Assembly: GCF_015356115.1 (NCBI RefSeq) | Contig: NZ_CP063056.1 | Location: 1,116,001 to 1,180,000 of the forward strand | DNA from: Rodentibacter haemolyticus | GTDB taxonomy: Bacteria > Pseudomonadota > Gammaproteobacteria > Enterobacterales > Pasteurellaceae | Reading direction: 5' to 3' | DNA length: 64,000 nucleotides | Shown: piece by piece, positions 44,764 to 54,683 of the stretch | Numbering within the stretch: the stretch's first letter is position 1 | How the letters are laid out: each line of letters begins with the position of its first letter | Program-made: the position numbers and the translations under genes | The notes under the pieces: generated by a model | What the model was told of the DNA's origin: nothing | Database searches by the model: none | What the model saw: only the letters and a program-made list of their open reading frames with translations

Positions 44764-47700
44764 ATGAAGCCGTTATTACAAAAAGGCTTGATTTTAAGTT
44801 CTGTTGCCGTTGCGGTATCCGCCTATGCATACCAACAAGGTGTCGGGACAATCGCTACGATTAACTCTGATGAAAAAATCGAAAAAATCGATCATATTCG
44901 TAGCGAAAATGCAGAAGAACGTATTACAGGCAGATTTAATCGTTCAGGCAATCCTGTGCGAATAATTTGGTACGGTAACGCCAATGATAACGATGGCAAA
45001 GCCCCTCAAGTCGGAGCAAAAAATGAAGGGCAAATTGTCGCGAAAGTGATTGCACGAGGTGAAACGACAACGCAATCGGAAGATAGACGAGGTGCCATTG
45101 CTATTGACGGCATTGCAAATGGGATTGATGCGTTGGGTTGGTCTGCACCGAGTAATCCGAATAATGTCGTTTTTACGCTTAATTCCCTTGAAAATACCGG
45201 TTCAATTTCGGCCGATACGGATTTACAAGGCGGAGAAGCCGAAACGCACGGCGATATAAAAAGCTATGGTAGTGGAAACGGGGTTTCTTTAGTGGGATTG
45301 GCGGATTTCGGCAAACATAATGCGGAAGTGGGTGCTGATGGCATTGCTGACGGTTATAGTGGTGCAACGGGAGTATCAAGACGAAGTACAGCCCGCACCA
45401 CAACACGTACTCGTGCCGCCGTAACCGAAGCTACACCGAGTAGTCCTGAATTAGAGAAGGCGGATTTTGAAGGTAAAACCGTTGAAATCGCACTGCAAAA
45501 TATTAATAACCGAGGTCAAATTCAAGGCAAAGTTCATGCGCAAGCCGCTCAAAATATCTCTCCTCATACGGCAAGCTATAAACCCCAATTTTATTCTGTC
45601 ACAAGTTTAGCCTCCGGCAATGCCATTTCCGCTTCATCTTATGTTAATACCATTGACAAAATTACCTTTTCCGAAGTCCAAAATAATTTTGCTAAATTAG
45701 GTGAAATTCAAAATACAGGACAATTAAGCGGTGAAGCCCACTTACAAGGGGGACAAAATACCACTCATACACATACTACTTCCGTAAATTCAGGGAATGG
45801 TGTTTCTGCATTGGCTAACACGGGACGTTTTGCTAAAAATAAAACGGAAAGTGCGGTCGGAAATATTCACAATTTAGGTGAAATTGCAGGTCGCCTAATC
45901 CAAATTTCAGGCGATAACTCTCACTATCAAGGATTTCATCTTTACTCTGATGCCAATGCTTTAGGGAGTGGTAACGGTGTATCTGTCACCGCCGAATCCA
46001 GTAATGGACAAACCCGCAGTATTTCTGCCCTAGCCACCTTAGGCAAGGTTCAAAATAACGGACGGATTACCGGTTTTGCAAAAGTTCAAGCCGGTAACGG
46101 AATGGGAAGTTTAATGACGGAAAGCATAGCTTCGGGAAACGGGGTTTCTACCTATGCGAGAGGCAATAACGGTAAATTATCTTCCATTGGTGATGTAAAC
46201 AATAGCGGTATCATTAGCGGTCAAGTTGAAGTCAAAGGCGGAAAATCCGACAAATCGGTTGCCGATAAAACCTTTATTGCGAAAATTGAAAGTAAATCGA
46301 ATACAGCTTCTTTAACGAATTGGTTAGCACCACGCCCTATATCAACGTCAAATACAAATACGACATCTTTAGATCCGGAAACCTGCAAATGGCTGGCAAG
46401 CGGTACACCGGGTTGTGAATCAAACCCAACCACGCCAACAACCTCTAATCATACGACGGCAAATATTCAAACGACGGTTAGTGTTCACTCCAGCGGAAAT
46501 GGAATCAGTGCTTGGAGTCATGGAGAATCCGATGCTTATACGTCAAGCACCACTTTAGGCAATATCACCAATAATGGCGTAATTAGCGGTTATGCAAAGG
46601 TTTATCAAGGTTTCTCTCAAAATGAGTACAAACCCGTCGATTATCGCAATAATGGGGCAGGAATCAGCATCAATGCCGAAACCAATTCGGTGATAAGCAA
46701 TGCGGGGCTAATTTCAGGCAATCATAGTGCATTATTAGCAAAAGGAAAAATCGATACCAGTTTCAGCACAACAAACCCTGATTACCGCTCGGGCTTTAAA
46801 AATAATATTAATAACTACGGTATTTTTGCCGGACGAATGATTATCGGCGGCTATCAATCGGATGCAAATTCCAACCAAAGATATAAATATTTTGATACGG
46901 CGGAGCAATCTAATTACAAAGTGAAGAATGCGGGGCTATATATCAAATTAAATGAAAATGAGGAAATCGAGAAAATCACGCAAGGAACGGATTATCTTGC
47001 CTCATTCAGCCAAAACGGAAAAACCTATCAAGTTATTAATGCACCGCTGACGACAAACCAGAAAGACAGTGAAAAAATAATTACCACTGCGGAAACCATC
47101 ACAAATAAAATCATCAATGGTGTCGGTATGGCAAATGGTGCGGTGTTTGCAACCAATAATCTTACGCTAACGGATTCCATCGTAAACGGTTACAAAACAG
47201 GGCTAAAAATTGGGACAAACGCTGAAGTCAATTTAATCGGCACAACGATTAATACCAATGGATTTAATGTCAACAAATCGGAAAAACCACTCGCCATTTT
47301 AGGGGATGACAATGTAAATAAACTGACTATTGGCAACCAATCCGTTATTAACGGCGATATTGACTTAAAAGGCGGGAATGATGAACTCACCCTCGCTGAT
47401 TCACAAGCTATTTTCAATGGTAAAACAATTGAAATGGGAGAGGGACAAGACACTTTCTCTTTCGGTAAGCCTAATAGCTATTCCACCACACCGATTCGCG
47501 TTAATTACAATTTATCCGGTGCGGAAAAAGTTGTAGTAAATCAAGAGACCCATTTACTTGCTAATGCAAAAATTCAGGGAACTGATAATATTACTCTTAA
47601 TCAAGACTTGCATTATCAAGTACTTAGTCCGGAACAACACGCCCTATTCGATCCAAATCGACAAAATAATATTTCACTCAATGGTAACGGCAAATTTATC

Positions 47701-49254
47701 GTAAATACCACCAAAGCCAAAAGTGAATACGAAATTAAATTCGGTGGATTCCGACTTGATGCACAAAATATCCGATTCGATAGCAACAATGTGCTACAAA
47801 GTGCGGTCTTTAAAAACGGACAATTATGGATTGAACCGAAAGTGGTAATGACCGCCGAGCAAGCGAAGCAAAAAGAGGAAGCCCATAAACAAGAAAAACA
47901 GCGACAACAAAGCGAGTTAGATGCCCTTAAAGCGCAACTTGAACAAACAGCGGCACAACTTGAAGAAGCAAAAACGGCGCTTGCCGAAACTATCGCTGCA
48001 CATAACGAAGCGGCACAGCGACAAAAACGCGCAACAGAGAAAAAAGACACCCAAGAAAATCAGACACCGCCAAAAGACAGCCAAAATCAAGCATTGGCAA
48101 AATCTGTTGAAGACTTAACAAAACAAGTGGAGAAAAATCAACAACAAATCGATACCTTAACACAAAAAAATCAGCAGCTTAATGAAGCGTTAAACAACAA
48201 TAACGTATTTGATACGCCTTATGCACAGGCATACTATAGTTATATCGAAAGTTGGCGGGCGACAGGATTAAACCCATTAGAAAAATCGGCTTTAACAACG
48301 GATAAATCCGTTCAACAAGCCACCGATGCGGTCAATCATTATTTTAATCAAGCGGTTGAACATAATATTTATGGTGTTGTAACTAATCAACTGGCTAAAA
48401 ATATCACAAGCCAATATAACAATATTCTTGCTCAAAGTAAGCGCTTAAAAGAACAAGAATGGAACATTAGTGCAAACGGGCTTTATGATAACCAGCATTA
48501 CAAACAGACTGCCAAAAAATCCACATTTAGAGCATCAACGCTTGCGATTCACTATGGCATAAATTCAAATACAACGGCAGGTATTCACATTGCAGATGAA
48601 AAAACCAAAATAACCGGAATGAACAACGGTTATTTAAAAGGAAAAGGCACATCCTTCGGTGGATATATCAGAACAGACTTAGATAATATCTCCTTAATCG
48701 GTGGGGTAATCTACGATCAGTTTAATCTGAAAGGATACAGAAGCATCAGCAACGGCTATGATCATTATCAATTCGATGCCAACAGCAAAGCAAATGCTAT
48801 CGCTACTTATGCACAAATCAAATATGCCCTGCCACTCAATGAACAGTGGAAATTCGAGCCAAAACTCGGCATCGCTTACACACGCATTCATCAAAAAGCG
48901 ATCGAAGAAAAAGGTGCGGGCGGATTACATATTGATGCGTTACATACAAATCGTTTAGAAGCTAACATAGGGCAGGAGCTCATCGGCACATTTGTGCTAA
49001 ATAACGGAAAAATGTTATTTAAATTAGGTGCGGATTACAGCATTCTTTCCACAGAAAAGGCATCACAAGGACATTTCCATCAAGGACGGAATTTCACCAT
49101 CCAAAGTGAACCGAACCAAAATATAACCCGATTAACAACCGGGCTTGGTTACCAATGGCATAACGGTTTAATGATGAATATCAACGCTCAAAAAGCATTC
49201 AGCTCAGCCGGCGATCAAACATCCGCTCAGCTTGCTGTAGGCTATACTTTCTAA
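44764..49254 (+). CDS. classical (type Va) autotransporter, 1496 residues
   Basis: The signal peptide MKPLLQKGLILSSVAVAVSA is followed by a passenger rich in Asn, Gly and Ser. Its repeated unit (a GxIxG strand, then a variable loop, then SGNGVS or SSGNGIS) occurs at least seven times between residues 150 and 640, suggesting a beta-helix. Cys 541 and Cys 551 form a rare pair in a Thr/Asn-rich linker. Residues about 1030-1155 are a long Gln/Glu/Lys coiled coil (EQAKQKEEAHKQEKQRQQ). The last 260 or so residues form the beta-barrel, ending AVGYTF with a terminal Phe. No known catalytic motif is seen. The ribosome site is AAGGAG. Confidence 0.88.
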   Translation: MKPLLQKGLILSSVAVAVSAYAYQQGVGTIATINSDEKIEKIDHIRSENAEERITGRFNRSGNPVRIIWYGNANDNDGKAPQVGAKNEGQIVAKVIARGETTTQSEDRRGAIAIDGIANGIDALGWSAPSNPNNVVFTLNSLENTGSISADTDLQGGEAETHGDIKSYGSGNGVSLVGLADFGKHNAEVGADGIADGYSGATGVSRRSTARTTTRTRAAVTEATPSSPELEKADFEGKTVEIALQNINNRGQIQGKVHAQAAQNISPHTASYKPQFYSVTSLASGNAISASSYVNTIDKITFSEVQNNFAKLGEIQNTGQLSGEAHLQGGQNTTHTHTTSVNSGNGVSALANTGRFAKNKTESAVGNIHNLGEIAGRLIQISGDNSHYQGFHLYSDANALGSGNGVSVTAESSNGQTRSISALATLGKVQNNGRITGFAKVQAGNGMGSLMTESIASGNGVSTYARGNNGKLSSIGDVNNSGIISGQVEVKGGKSDKSVADKTFIAKIESKSNTASLTNWLAPRPISTSNTNTTSLDPETCKWLASGTPGCESNPTTPTTSNHTTANIQTTVSVHSSGNGISAWSHGESDAYTSSTTLGNITNNGVISGYAKVYQGFSQNEYKPVDYRNNGAGISINAETNSVISNAGLISGNHSALLAKGKIDTSFSTTNPDYRSGFKNNINNYGIFAGRMIIGGYQSDANSNQRYKYFDTAEQSNYKVKNAGLYIKLNENEEIEKITQGTDYLASFSQNGKTYQVINAPLTTNQKDSEKIITTAETITNKIINGVGMANGAVFATNNLTLTDSIVNGYKTGLKIGTNAEVNLIGTTINTNGFNVNKSEKPLAILGDDNVNKLTIGNQSVINGDIDLKGGNDELTLADSQAIFNGKTIEMGEGQDTFSFGKPNSYSTTPIRVNYNLSGAEKVVVNQETHLLANAKIQGTDNITLNQDLHYQVLSPEQHALFDPNRQNNISLNGNGKFIVNTTKAKSEYEIKFGGFRLDAQNIRFDSNNVLQSAVFKNGQLWIEPKVVMTAEQAKQKEEAHKQEKQRQQSELDALKAQLEQTAAQLEEAKTALAETIAAHNEAAQRQKRATEKKDTQENQTPPKDSQNQALAKSVEDLTKQVEKNQQQIDTLTQKNQQLNEALNNNNVFDTPYAQAYYSYIESWRATGLNPLEKSALTTDKSVQQATDAVNHYFNQAVEHNIYGVVTNQLAKNITSQYNNILAQSKRLKEQEWNISANGLYDNQHYKQTAKKSTFRASTLAIHYGINSNTTAGIHIADEKTKITGMNNGYLKGKGTSFGGYIRTDLDNISLIGGVIYDQFNLKGYRSISNGYDHYQFDANSKANAIATYAQIKYALPLNEQWKFEPKLGIAYTRIHQKAIEEKGAGGLHIDALHTNRLEANIGQELIGTFVLNNGKMLFKLGADYSILSTEKASQGHFHQGRNFTIQSEPNQNITRLTTGLGYQWHNGLMMNINAQKAFSSAGDQTSAQLAVGYTF

Positions 49255-49281
49255 AATTTAATAACCGACCTAATAGATACA

Positions 49282-49310
49282 AAAAACGGAGATGATAAAT
49301 CTCCGTTTTT
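49282..49310 (+). terminator. terminator after the autotransporter
   Basis: ACGGAGAT and ATCTCCGT form the stem around a short loop, with A and T runs outside. It lies 27 bases past the stop codon. Confidence 0.9.
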
Positions 49311-49390
49311 ATTTATAAAATCTTTGTGAAAAATAACCGCACTTAAATACAGAATATCATTGTCAAGATAAGCAAAATTTCCGGAAAAAT

Positions 49391-49520
49391 CTATTTCTTC
49401 AGCAAATGATAAATCGGCAAAATGGCGGCACCAAGTGCGATATCTTCAGTAGCGATTTGTAAGGCACTGAGTTGAGCGAAAGGGCGGTCTTGTTGTTGCG
49501 TCCGCCACTCGTAACTACAT
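49391..49520 (-). pseudogene. C-terminal remnant of an unidentified gene
   Basis: On the minus strand about 40 codons end at TAG (49391-49393) and encode a protein-like tail, LQIATEDIALGAAILPIYHL followed by LKK. Nothing upstream continues a gene-length frame. I cannot name the family; the ALGAA-type motif is common near the end of sugar-kinase-like proteins, which is only a hint. Confidence 0.35.
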
Positions 49521-49801
49521 CTTGTCAATAATTTCGTTGATAATCAATGTTGACAGCATACCCCTATATACTAAACACAATCCTCATTGCTATAAGGTAC
49601 TGAAAAGATAAAAAGGTGAGAGTAAAGCTGATTTCACTCTCGCCTTTCAAAATATAGTCACAAACTCGTAATAATAAACGATTACAACCTTTTTTAAGGA
49701 GGTGTCTTATACTTATTTTCTCGGTTTAATGAGACTCCAAGTAATTTGAAAACAACTAAAATCATTTTTCAATATATTTTTACCTACCTTTTAAATCCAC
49801 A
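49521..49801. other. intergenic stretch with a hairpin near 49612-49648
   Basis: With 49311-49390 this completes the 547-base gap between the autotransporter and ohr. Apart from the gene remnant, I see TTGACA near 49550, a near-palindrome TTGATAATCAA near 49536, and a strong hairpin: GGTGAGAGT pairs with ACTCTCGCC and is followed by TTTC. A small RNA is conceivable but not shown. Confidence 0.35.
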
Positions 49802-50236
49802 TTATAAATCAAATGAACTCATCACATTTATATGTAAACGAACATCAACGTTATTGCGGATTGCATTTGAGTACGGGCAAATCTCGTGAGCACGCTGAAT
49901 CAAAGCCTTCGCCTCCTCCACGGTTAAACCGCCAACAGTGATCGTAATATCGAGATCAAGACTAAACGCACCATCCGGTTTCTGACCGATCCCTACCCCC
50001 ACGGTTGTATTGGAAGAAGTCGGTTTAAGGTTCATTTGCCCTGCAACCAAATTCATTGCACTATCAAAACACGCCGCATATCCCATCGCAAAAAGTTGTT
50101 CCGGGTTTGTACCTTGCTTACCGCTTTCATTTTGGAATGACACCAAATCAAAACCGATTGAACCGTCATCGACTTGAGTATGCCCATCACGCCCACCGGT
50201 TGCTGTTGCTGAAGTTTTGTAGAAAATTTTCATCAT
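49802..50236 (-). CDS. ohr: organic hydroperoxide resistance protein Ohr
   Basis: 144 residues, OsmC/Ohr family. The two reactive cysteines lie in FAMGYAACFDSAMN near residue 60 and HEICPYSNAIRNN near residue 125; the Arg-bearing N-terminal segment GGRDGHTQVDDG is present. Ohr reduces organic hydroperoxides with lipoylated partners. The start codon is doubled (ATGATG). It is divergent from an AraC-family regulator rather than the usual MarR-type OhrR, which is not seen here. Confidence 0.93.
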   Translation of the reverse strand: MMKIFYKTSATATGGRDGHTQVDDGSIGFDLVSFQNESGKQGTNPEQLFAMGYAACFDSAMNLVAGQMNLKPTSSNTTVGVGIGQKPDGAFSLDLDITITVGGLTVEEAKALIQRAHEICPYSNAIRNNVDVRLHINVMSSFDL

Positions 50237-50402
50237 TTATTTCCTTATATTTGTTGTAAATTACAGTTAATCCTGAGCTCCCAAAAGATGAGTTACTTCT
50301 TACAGAAGAAGGCATCATCTTGTTTTTAATGGCAATCAGTATATTGCCTTAATGAAAGATGAGGTATAAAATTCAACCAAAATAATTGCCTAATTCTCTA
50401 AA

Positions 50403-51269
50403 ATGTTATCAAGACAAACGCTTCATCGCTTACTTAAAGTGATTCCTCATAATCAAGATTATTACTCGCCGATTGCCGGTTTATATATTCGTCATTCGGA
50501 TCGTCCTTTTACTTATGAAGGCATTATTCAAGAACCGAGTATTTGTATTATTTTACAAGGTTGGCGGGAAATTCAGCTAGGCGAACAGTGCTATCATTTT
50601 GATAACAAACATTTTATGTTCTGCCCCGTAAATATGCCGATGTGTGGAAAAATTTATCCGGATACGGCAAGTAAGCCGTTTTTTATGCTATCTATGAAAA
50701 TCGATCTGAAAATGGTGGGAGACATTCTATTAGAACACACCGCACTTTTTGATAACAATGATGAATCTGAAATGCTGGCTTTTCTTCCTTGGCAATTAGA
50801 AGATGAACTATTAAGTGCATTTGAACGCTTATTACTCTTGCACGAAAATCCAAAAAGCATTCCTTTCCTTGCTCCTCTTATTCAACAAGAAATTTATTAT
50901 CGTTTACTTACCGGCAAACAGGGTAATAAGCTCAGGCAAATGGTGAATATAGGTTCACACACGCAAAAGATCAGTCAGGCTACGGATTATCTCCGCCACC
51001 ATTTCAGTGAAGCTATCCGTATCGAAACCTTAGCACGGCAATGCGGAATGTCAGTATCGGGTTTTCATAACCATTTCAAAAAAATCACCGGGCTTTCGCC
51101 TTTGCAATACCAAAAATCGCTACGGCTAAATACTGCCCGCCGTATGATTAAACAAGGTAACGACGCTATTGCGACTGTTGCTTATGAAGTCGGATACGAG
51201 AGTCCCAGCCAATTTAGCCGGGAATATAAACGTTACTTCGGAGAGACGCCGAAAGCCGGAATAAATTAA
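50403..51269 (+). CDS. AraC-family transcriptional regulator
   Basis: 288 residues. The N-terminal AraC_N domain starts near YYSPIAGLYIRHSDRPF with IQEPSICIILQG, and the C-terminal double helix-turn-helix has ETLARQCGMSVSGFHNHFKK and VAYEVGYESPSQFSREYKRY. It is divergent from ohr with a 166-base gap and may regulate it; members of this subgroup often control nearby oxidoreductases. The effector is unknown. An uptake sequence follows the stop codon. Confidence 0.92.
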   Translation: MLSRQTLHRLLKVIPHNQDYYSPIAGLYIRHSDRPFTYEGIIQEPSICIILQGWREIQLGEQCYHFDNKHFMFCPVNMPMCGKIYPDTASKPFFMLSMKIDLKMVGDILLEHTALFDNNDESEMLAFLPWQLEDELLSAFERLLLLHENPKSIPFLAPLIQQEIYYRLLTGKQGNKLRQMVNIGSHTQKISQATDYLRHHFSEAIRIETLARQCGMSVSGFHNHFKKITGLSPLQYQKSLRLNTARRMIKQGNDAIATVAYEVGYESPSQFSREYKRYFGETPKAGIN

Positions 51270-51297
51270 AAGTGCGGTCAAAAAAACGGATGGATTA

Positions 51298-53304
51298 CTA
51301 AATCCGCGCTAAAAATTCCTCTTCCGTTAATACGGCAATGCCTAGTTCCTGTGCTTTAGCAAGTTTTGAGCCGGCGCTATCACCGGCAATGACAAAATCG
51401 GTTTTGGCGGAAACCGAGCCGCTGACTTTTGCTCCCATATTTTGAAGCAGAGTTTTGGCTTCATTTCGTCCCATTTGGCTGAGTGTGCCGGTAAGCACGA
51501 TGGTTTTACCTTTAAAGGGGTTGTCGCTGGCTTCTTTTACTTCCACCTTATCCCAATACACACCTTGCGCAATCAAATCATTCACCACATCCACATTGTG
51601 CGGTTCGCGCCAAAATGCCAAAATGCGGTTTGCTACCACTTCGCCGACATCCGGTACTTGTTGAAGCTGTTCAAAATCAGCGTTTTGTAAAGCTTCAAGG
51701 GTCTTGAAATGATTCGCCAGATTCAATGCGGTCGCCTCGCCCACTTCACGAATACCCAGTGCAAAAATAAAACGCGCCAATGTGGTATGTTTCGCTTTAT
51801 TTAAGCTGTTCAGAGCATTTTCGGCAGATTTTGCCCCCATACGTTCCAAACGGGTCAGCGTGCGGAGATCAAGTTTGAATAAATCCGCCGGAGTGTGAAT
51901 TAATTCCCGCTCGACCAGTTGTTCAATCAACTTACCGCCTACGCCATCAATATCCATTGCTTTTCGTGATACAAAATGCTTTAACGCTTCTTTACGTTGT
52001 GCCGCACAAAACAAACCGCCGGTACAGCGTGCCACCGCCTCACCTTCAATGCGACTAATCAGTGAACCGCATACCGGACAGTCGGTCGGGAAAATGATTG
52101 TTCTTGCGTCTGCAGGACGGCGTTCGTGTAATACGCCGATAATTTGTGGAATCACATCTCCCGCACGACGAATGATCACCGTATCGCCAATCGCAATATC
52201 CAAACGGGCTATTTCATCACCGTTATGTAATGTCGCATTACTCACCGTAACACCGCCCACAAAGACAGGTTCAAGTTTTGCCACCGGTGTAATCGCCCCC
52301 GTACGCCCCACTTGGAATTCCACGTCATTCAATAGGGTTAACTCCTCTTGTGCGGGGAATTTATAAGCAATCGCCCAACGTGGTGCTTTGGAAATAAAGC
52401 CTAACTCATTTTGCAGGGCAATGTCGTTAATCTTCAGTACCGTACCGTCAATATCGTACCCCAAATCACTCCGCTTATTTTGAATATTACGGTAGAAATC
52501 TAAAACCTCGTCCACACCATGACAAAGGCGAATTTCCGGATTCACCGGAATACCAATAGCCTTTAACCATTGCAAACGTTCATAATGCGTGGAAGGTAAA
52601 TCCACCCCTTCCACGACACCGATACCATACGCATTTAATACCAATGGGCGCTTACTGGTGATTTTGGGATCTAACTGGCGCAGCGAGCCTGCCGCGGCAT
52701 TACGCGGATTGGCAAAGGTTTTCTCGCCACGCGCCAAAGCCTGTTCATTTAAACGTTCAAACCCGATATGCGGCATAAACACTTCACCACGAACTTCTAA
52801 TCGAGCAGGAGGATTATCCGTTAATAATTGCAACGGAATATTACGAATCGTGCGAATATTCGCCGTAATATCTTCACCGGTTGTGCCGTCTCCACGTGTT
52901 GCCGCTTGGGTGAGTATGCCGTTGACGTATAAAAGACTCACGGCAAGTCCATCAAGTTTTGGTTCGCAACAAAATGTAAGCGGAGTCGGCAAAACAGTGA
53001 GGCGATCTTCTATGCGTTTTACAAAAGCATAAAATTCTTCATCGGAAAAAGCATTATCTAAAGAAAGCATTGGAATTTCGTGACGAACTTGACTGAACCC
53101 TGAAAGCGGTTTAGCCCCCACTCGCTGAGTAGGCGAATCAGCGCTAACAAGCTCGGGATAATCCGCTTCTAAGGCTTTAAGCTGATGAAAAAGGCGATCA
53201 TATTCACTATCCGGTACGCTTGGATTATCCAACACGTGGTATTCATATTCATATCGGCGCAAGGTTTTGCGCAGGGTTTCAAGTTGAGTTTGAATGCTTG
53301 TCAT
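51298..53304 (-). CDS. ligA: NAD-dependent DNA ligase LigA
   Basis: 668 residues from the ATG at 53304 (MTSIQTQLETLRKTLRRYEY); a 9-codon upstream extension is rejected. The adenylation Lys is in CEPKLDGLAVSL near residue 115. Later come the OB fold, the zinc finger (CPVCGSLI and CTGGLFC), four helix-hairpin-helix motifs and the C-terminal BRCT domain (GKTIVLTGTLSQMGRNEAK). It seals nicks in replication and repair. It lies downstream of zipA, the H. influenzae order, separated by a Correia-like element. Confidence 0.97.
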   Translation of the reverse strand: MTSIQTQLETLRKTLRRYEYEYHVLDNPSVPDSEYDRLFHQLKALEADYPELVSADSPTQRVGAKPLSGFSQVRHEIPMLSLDNAFSDEEFYAFVKRIEDRLTVLPTPLTFCCEPKLDGLAVSLLYVNGILTQAATRGDGTTGEDITANIRTIRNIPLQLLTDNPPARLEVRGEVFMPHIGFERLNEQALARGEKTFANPRNAAAGSLRQLDPKITSKRPLVLNAYGIGVVEGVDLPSTHYERLQWLKAIGIPVNPEIRLCHGVDEVLDFYRNIQNKRSDLGYDIDGTVLKINDIALQNELGFISKAPRWAIAYKFPAQEELTLLNDVEFQVGRTGAITPVAKLEPVFVGGVTVSNATLHNGDEIARLDIAIGDTVIIRRAGDVIPQIIGVLHERRPADARTIIFPTDCPVCGSLISRIEGEAVARCTGGLFCAAQRKEALKHFVSRKAMDIDGVGGKLIEQLVERELIHTPADLFKLDLRTLTRLERMGAKSAENALNSLNKAKHTTLARFIFALGIREVGEATALNLANHFKTLEALQNADFEQLQQVPDVGEVVANRILAFWREPHNVDVVNDLIAQGVYWDKVEVKEASDNPFKGKTIVLTGTLSQMGRNEAKTLLQNMGAKVSGSVSAKTDFVIAGDSAGSKLAKAQELGIAVLTEEEFLARI

Positions 53305-53340
53305 AAAATTCTCGGTAAAATCTGACCGCACTTTTATCGC

Positions 53341-53415
53341 GAATTAAATTAAAACCGTAAACAGTACGGTGAGTCGCAGCAATGCGATAAACATTTCTAA
53401 ATTTAATTCACTATA
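53341..53415. repeat. Correia-like element, copy 1
   Basis: 75 bp bounded by GAATTAAATTAAAA on the left and AAATTTAATTCACTATA on the right, with ACAGTACGGTGAGTCGCAGC inside. The ends and interior resemble the small Correia elements of Neisseria (TATAGTGGATTAA ends). It lies between zipA and ligA. Confidence 0.65.
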
Positions 53416-53477
53416 CGTAATAACGGCGAACGCAAAGTTCGCCGAAAGCCAAAAGTGCGGTAAAAAATTAATGTGTT

Positions 53478-54431
53478 TTACACACGGGAAAGGTAACGTT
53501 GTTCTTGGTAATCATCAAAGATTTGCTCATCTTCGGTTAATACGGAACCGCCTAACTCTTCAGCAAGGGTTTTAGCAGCACGAATCATTAGTTTAAGATT
53601 CGCCAACGCATTTCCCGGTGAAGGCAATTTCATAAATAACGCCACGCCGATTGTGGTGAAATCGACATTATATGGGTTAAAACCGCCTTCATCTTGCAAA
53701 TTCGCTACACTAAATAAGGTCGGACTTGCTACGCTTAAATCAAAATGACGGTGGTACATATTATGGCTGCCAAAAATAAAACCTAAATTCTCAAGAGATG
53801 AAATCAATCTTGAACCGTGAAATTCACGATGTTGCGGTGAAATCACATAAAGCTGAATATAACCTGAAGTTTGTTTTTCTACCGAGGCTTCCGGTGTGCG
53901 TGCCTGATTAAAATGGACGGTTGATTTCACCTCATCCGATTCACCTAACGCCATTTGTGAAAGTTGTTCACGCAATTCGGGCGAAGATGAATTGATCCCC
54001 TCAAACTCGTTACTTTGCGCTTCCAGTTGTTCAAGCGTCATTGTCGCAGGATTTGATATAGGTTGTGCCGGCTTCATATTGTATTCAACACGAATCGGTT
54101 CACGCACCGGAGTGGAATTTGGAATGGAAATTTTAATATCATCTACCGTTCTTTCTATTTCTTGAGAATCCGCTTGTGAAGAAAGCGGCTTATTAAAGGA
54201 TGGCGGTTGTGTATTTTGCTCCAAAGCAGGCTGTGGCTGAGAGGCGGATTGAGCAGTCGAAGAAGCAATTTGCTGATCTTGTTCAGGCTGATCTTGTGTA
54301 AAAGTGCGGTTAAATGCGGTTGCGTTTTTAAAATACTTTGATTTCTCACGACGATTTGACCATAATCCGTGCGCAACAAGAGCGATAAGTGCCACGACCC
54401 CTAAAATAATCAGAATTGTATTAAGATCCAT
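53478..54431 (-). CDS. zipA: cell division protein ZipA
   Basis: 317 residues. A single N-terminal membrane helix (LNTILIILGVVALIALVAHG) is followed by a basic stretch, a Gln/Pro/Ser-rich linker (about residues 45-180) and the C-terminal FtsZ-binding domain, beginning near GYIQLYVISPQHREFHGSRL. It anchors FtsZ to the inner membrane at the division site. It is divergent from cysZ and upstream of ligA. The linker coding DNA contains an uptake sequence. Confidence 0.94.
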   Translation of the reverse strand: MDLNTILIILGVVALIALVAHGLWSNRREKSKYFKNATAFNRTFTQDQPEQDQQIASSTAQSASQPQPALEQNTQPPSFNKPLSSQADSQEIERTVDDIKISIPNSTPVREPIRVEYNMKPAQPISNPATMTLEQLEAQSNEFEGINSSSPELREQLSQMALGESDEVKSTVHFNQARTPEASVEKQTSGYIQLYVISPQHREFHGSRLISSLENLGFIFGSHNMYHRHFDLSVASPTLFSVANLQDEGGFNPYNVDFTTIGVALFMKLPSPGNALANLKLMIRAAKTLAEELGGSVLTEDEQIFDDYQEQRYLSRV

Positions 54432-54553
54432 TTTTGCTCCTTACAGTCAATAAAACCGTGTCAATGCTACCACATTTTGAGGGGTGAAAAAACAGGGGGG
54501 ACGGGGAATTTCACGGCAAAAACGCCGTCAAAATTGACCGCACTTTTGATGCT

Positions 54554-54656
54554 GAATTAAATTAAAATGAATACAATGCCTCAAGCCGAAGACAGTGCAA
54601 GTAGCACGGCGAGATGCAGCAATGATCGTCAACATTTTTAAATTTAATTCACCATA
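54554..54656. repeat. Correia-like element, copy 2
   Basis: 103 bp bounded by GAATTAAATTAAAATG and TTTAAATTTAATTCACCATA. The interior AAGCCGAAGACAGTGCAAGT closely follows the Neisseria element interior (AAGCCGCAGACAGTACAAAT, from memory). It lies between zipA and cysZ. Confidence 0.7.
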
Positions 54657-54683
54657 GGTTTATTGATATCAAAAGGAAAAAGA

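Noticed and set aside
44649..44864. 71-codon frame across the autotransporter promoter and start
   Set aside because: It runs through the promoter, the T tract and the first codons of the autotransporter in another frame; no ribosome site and no protein-like composition.
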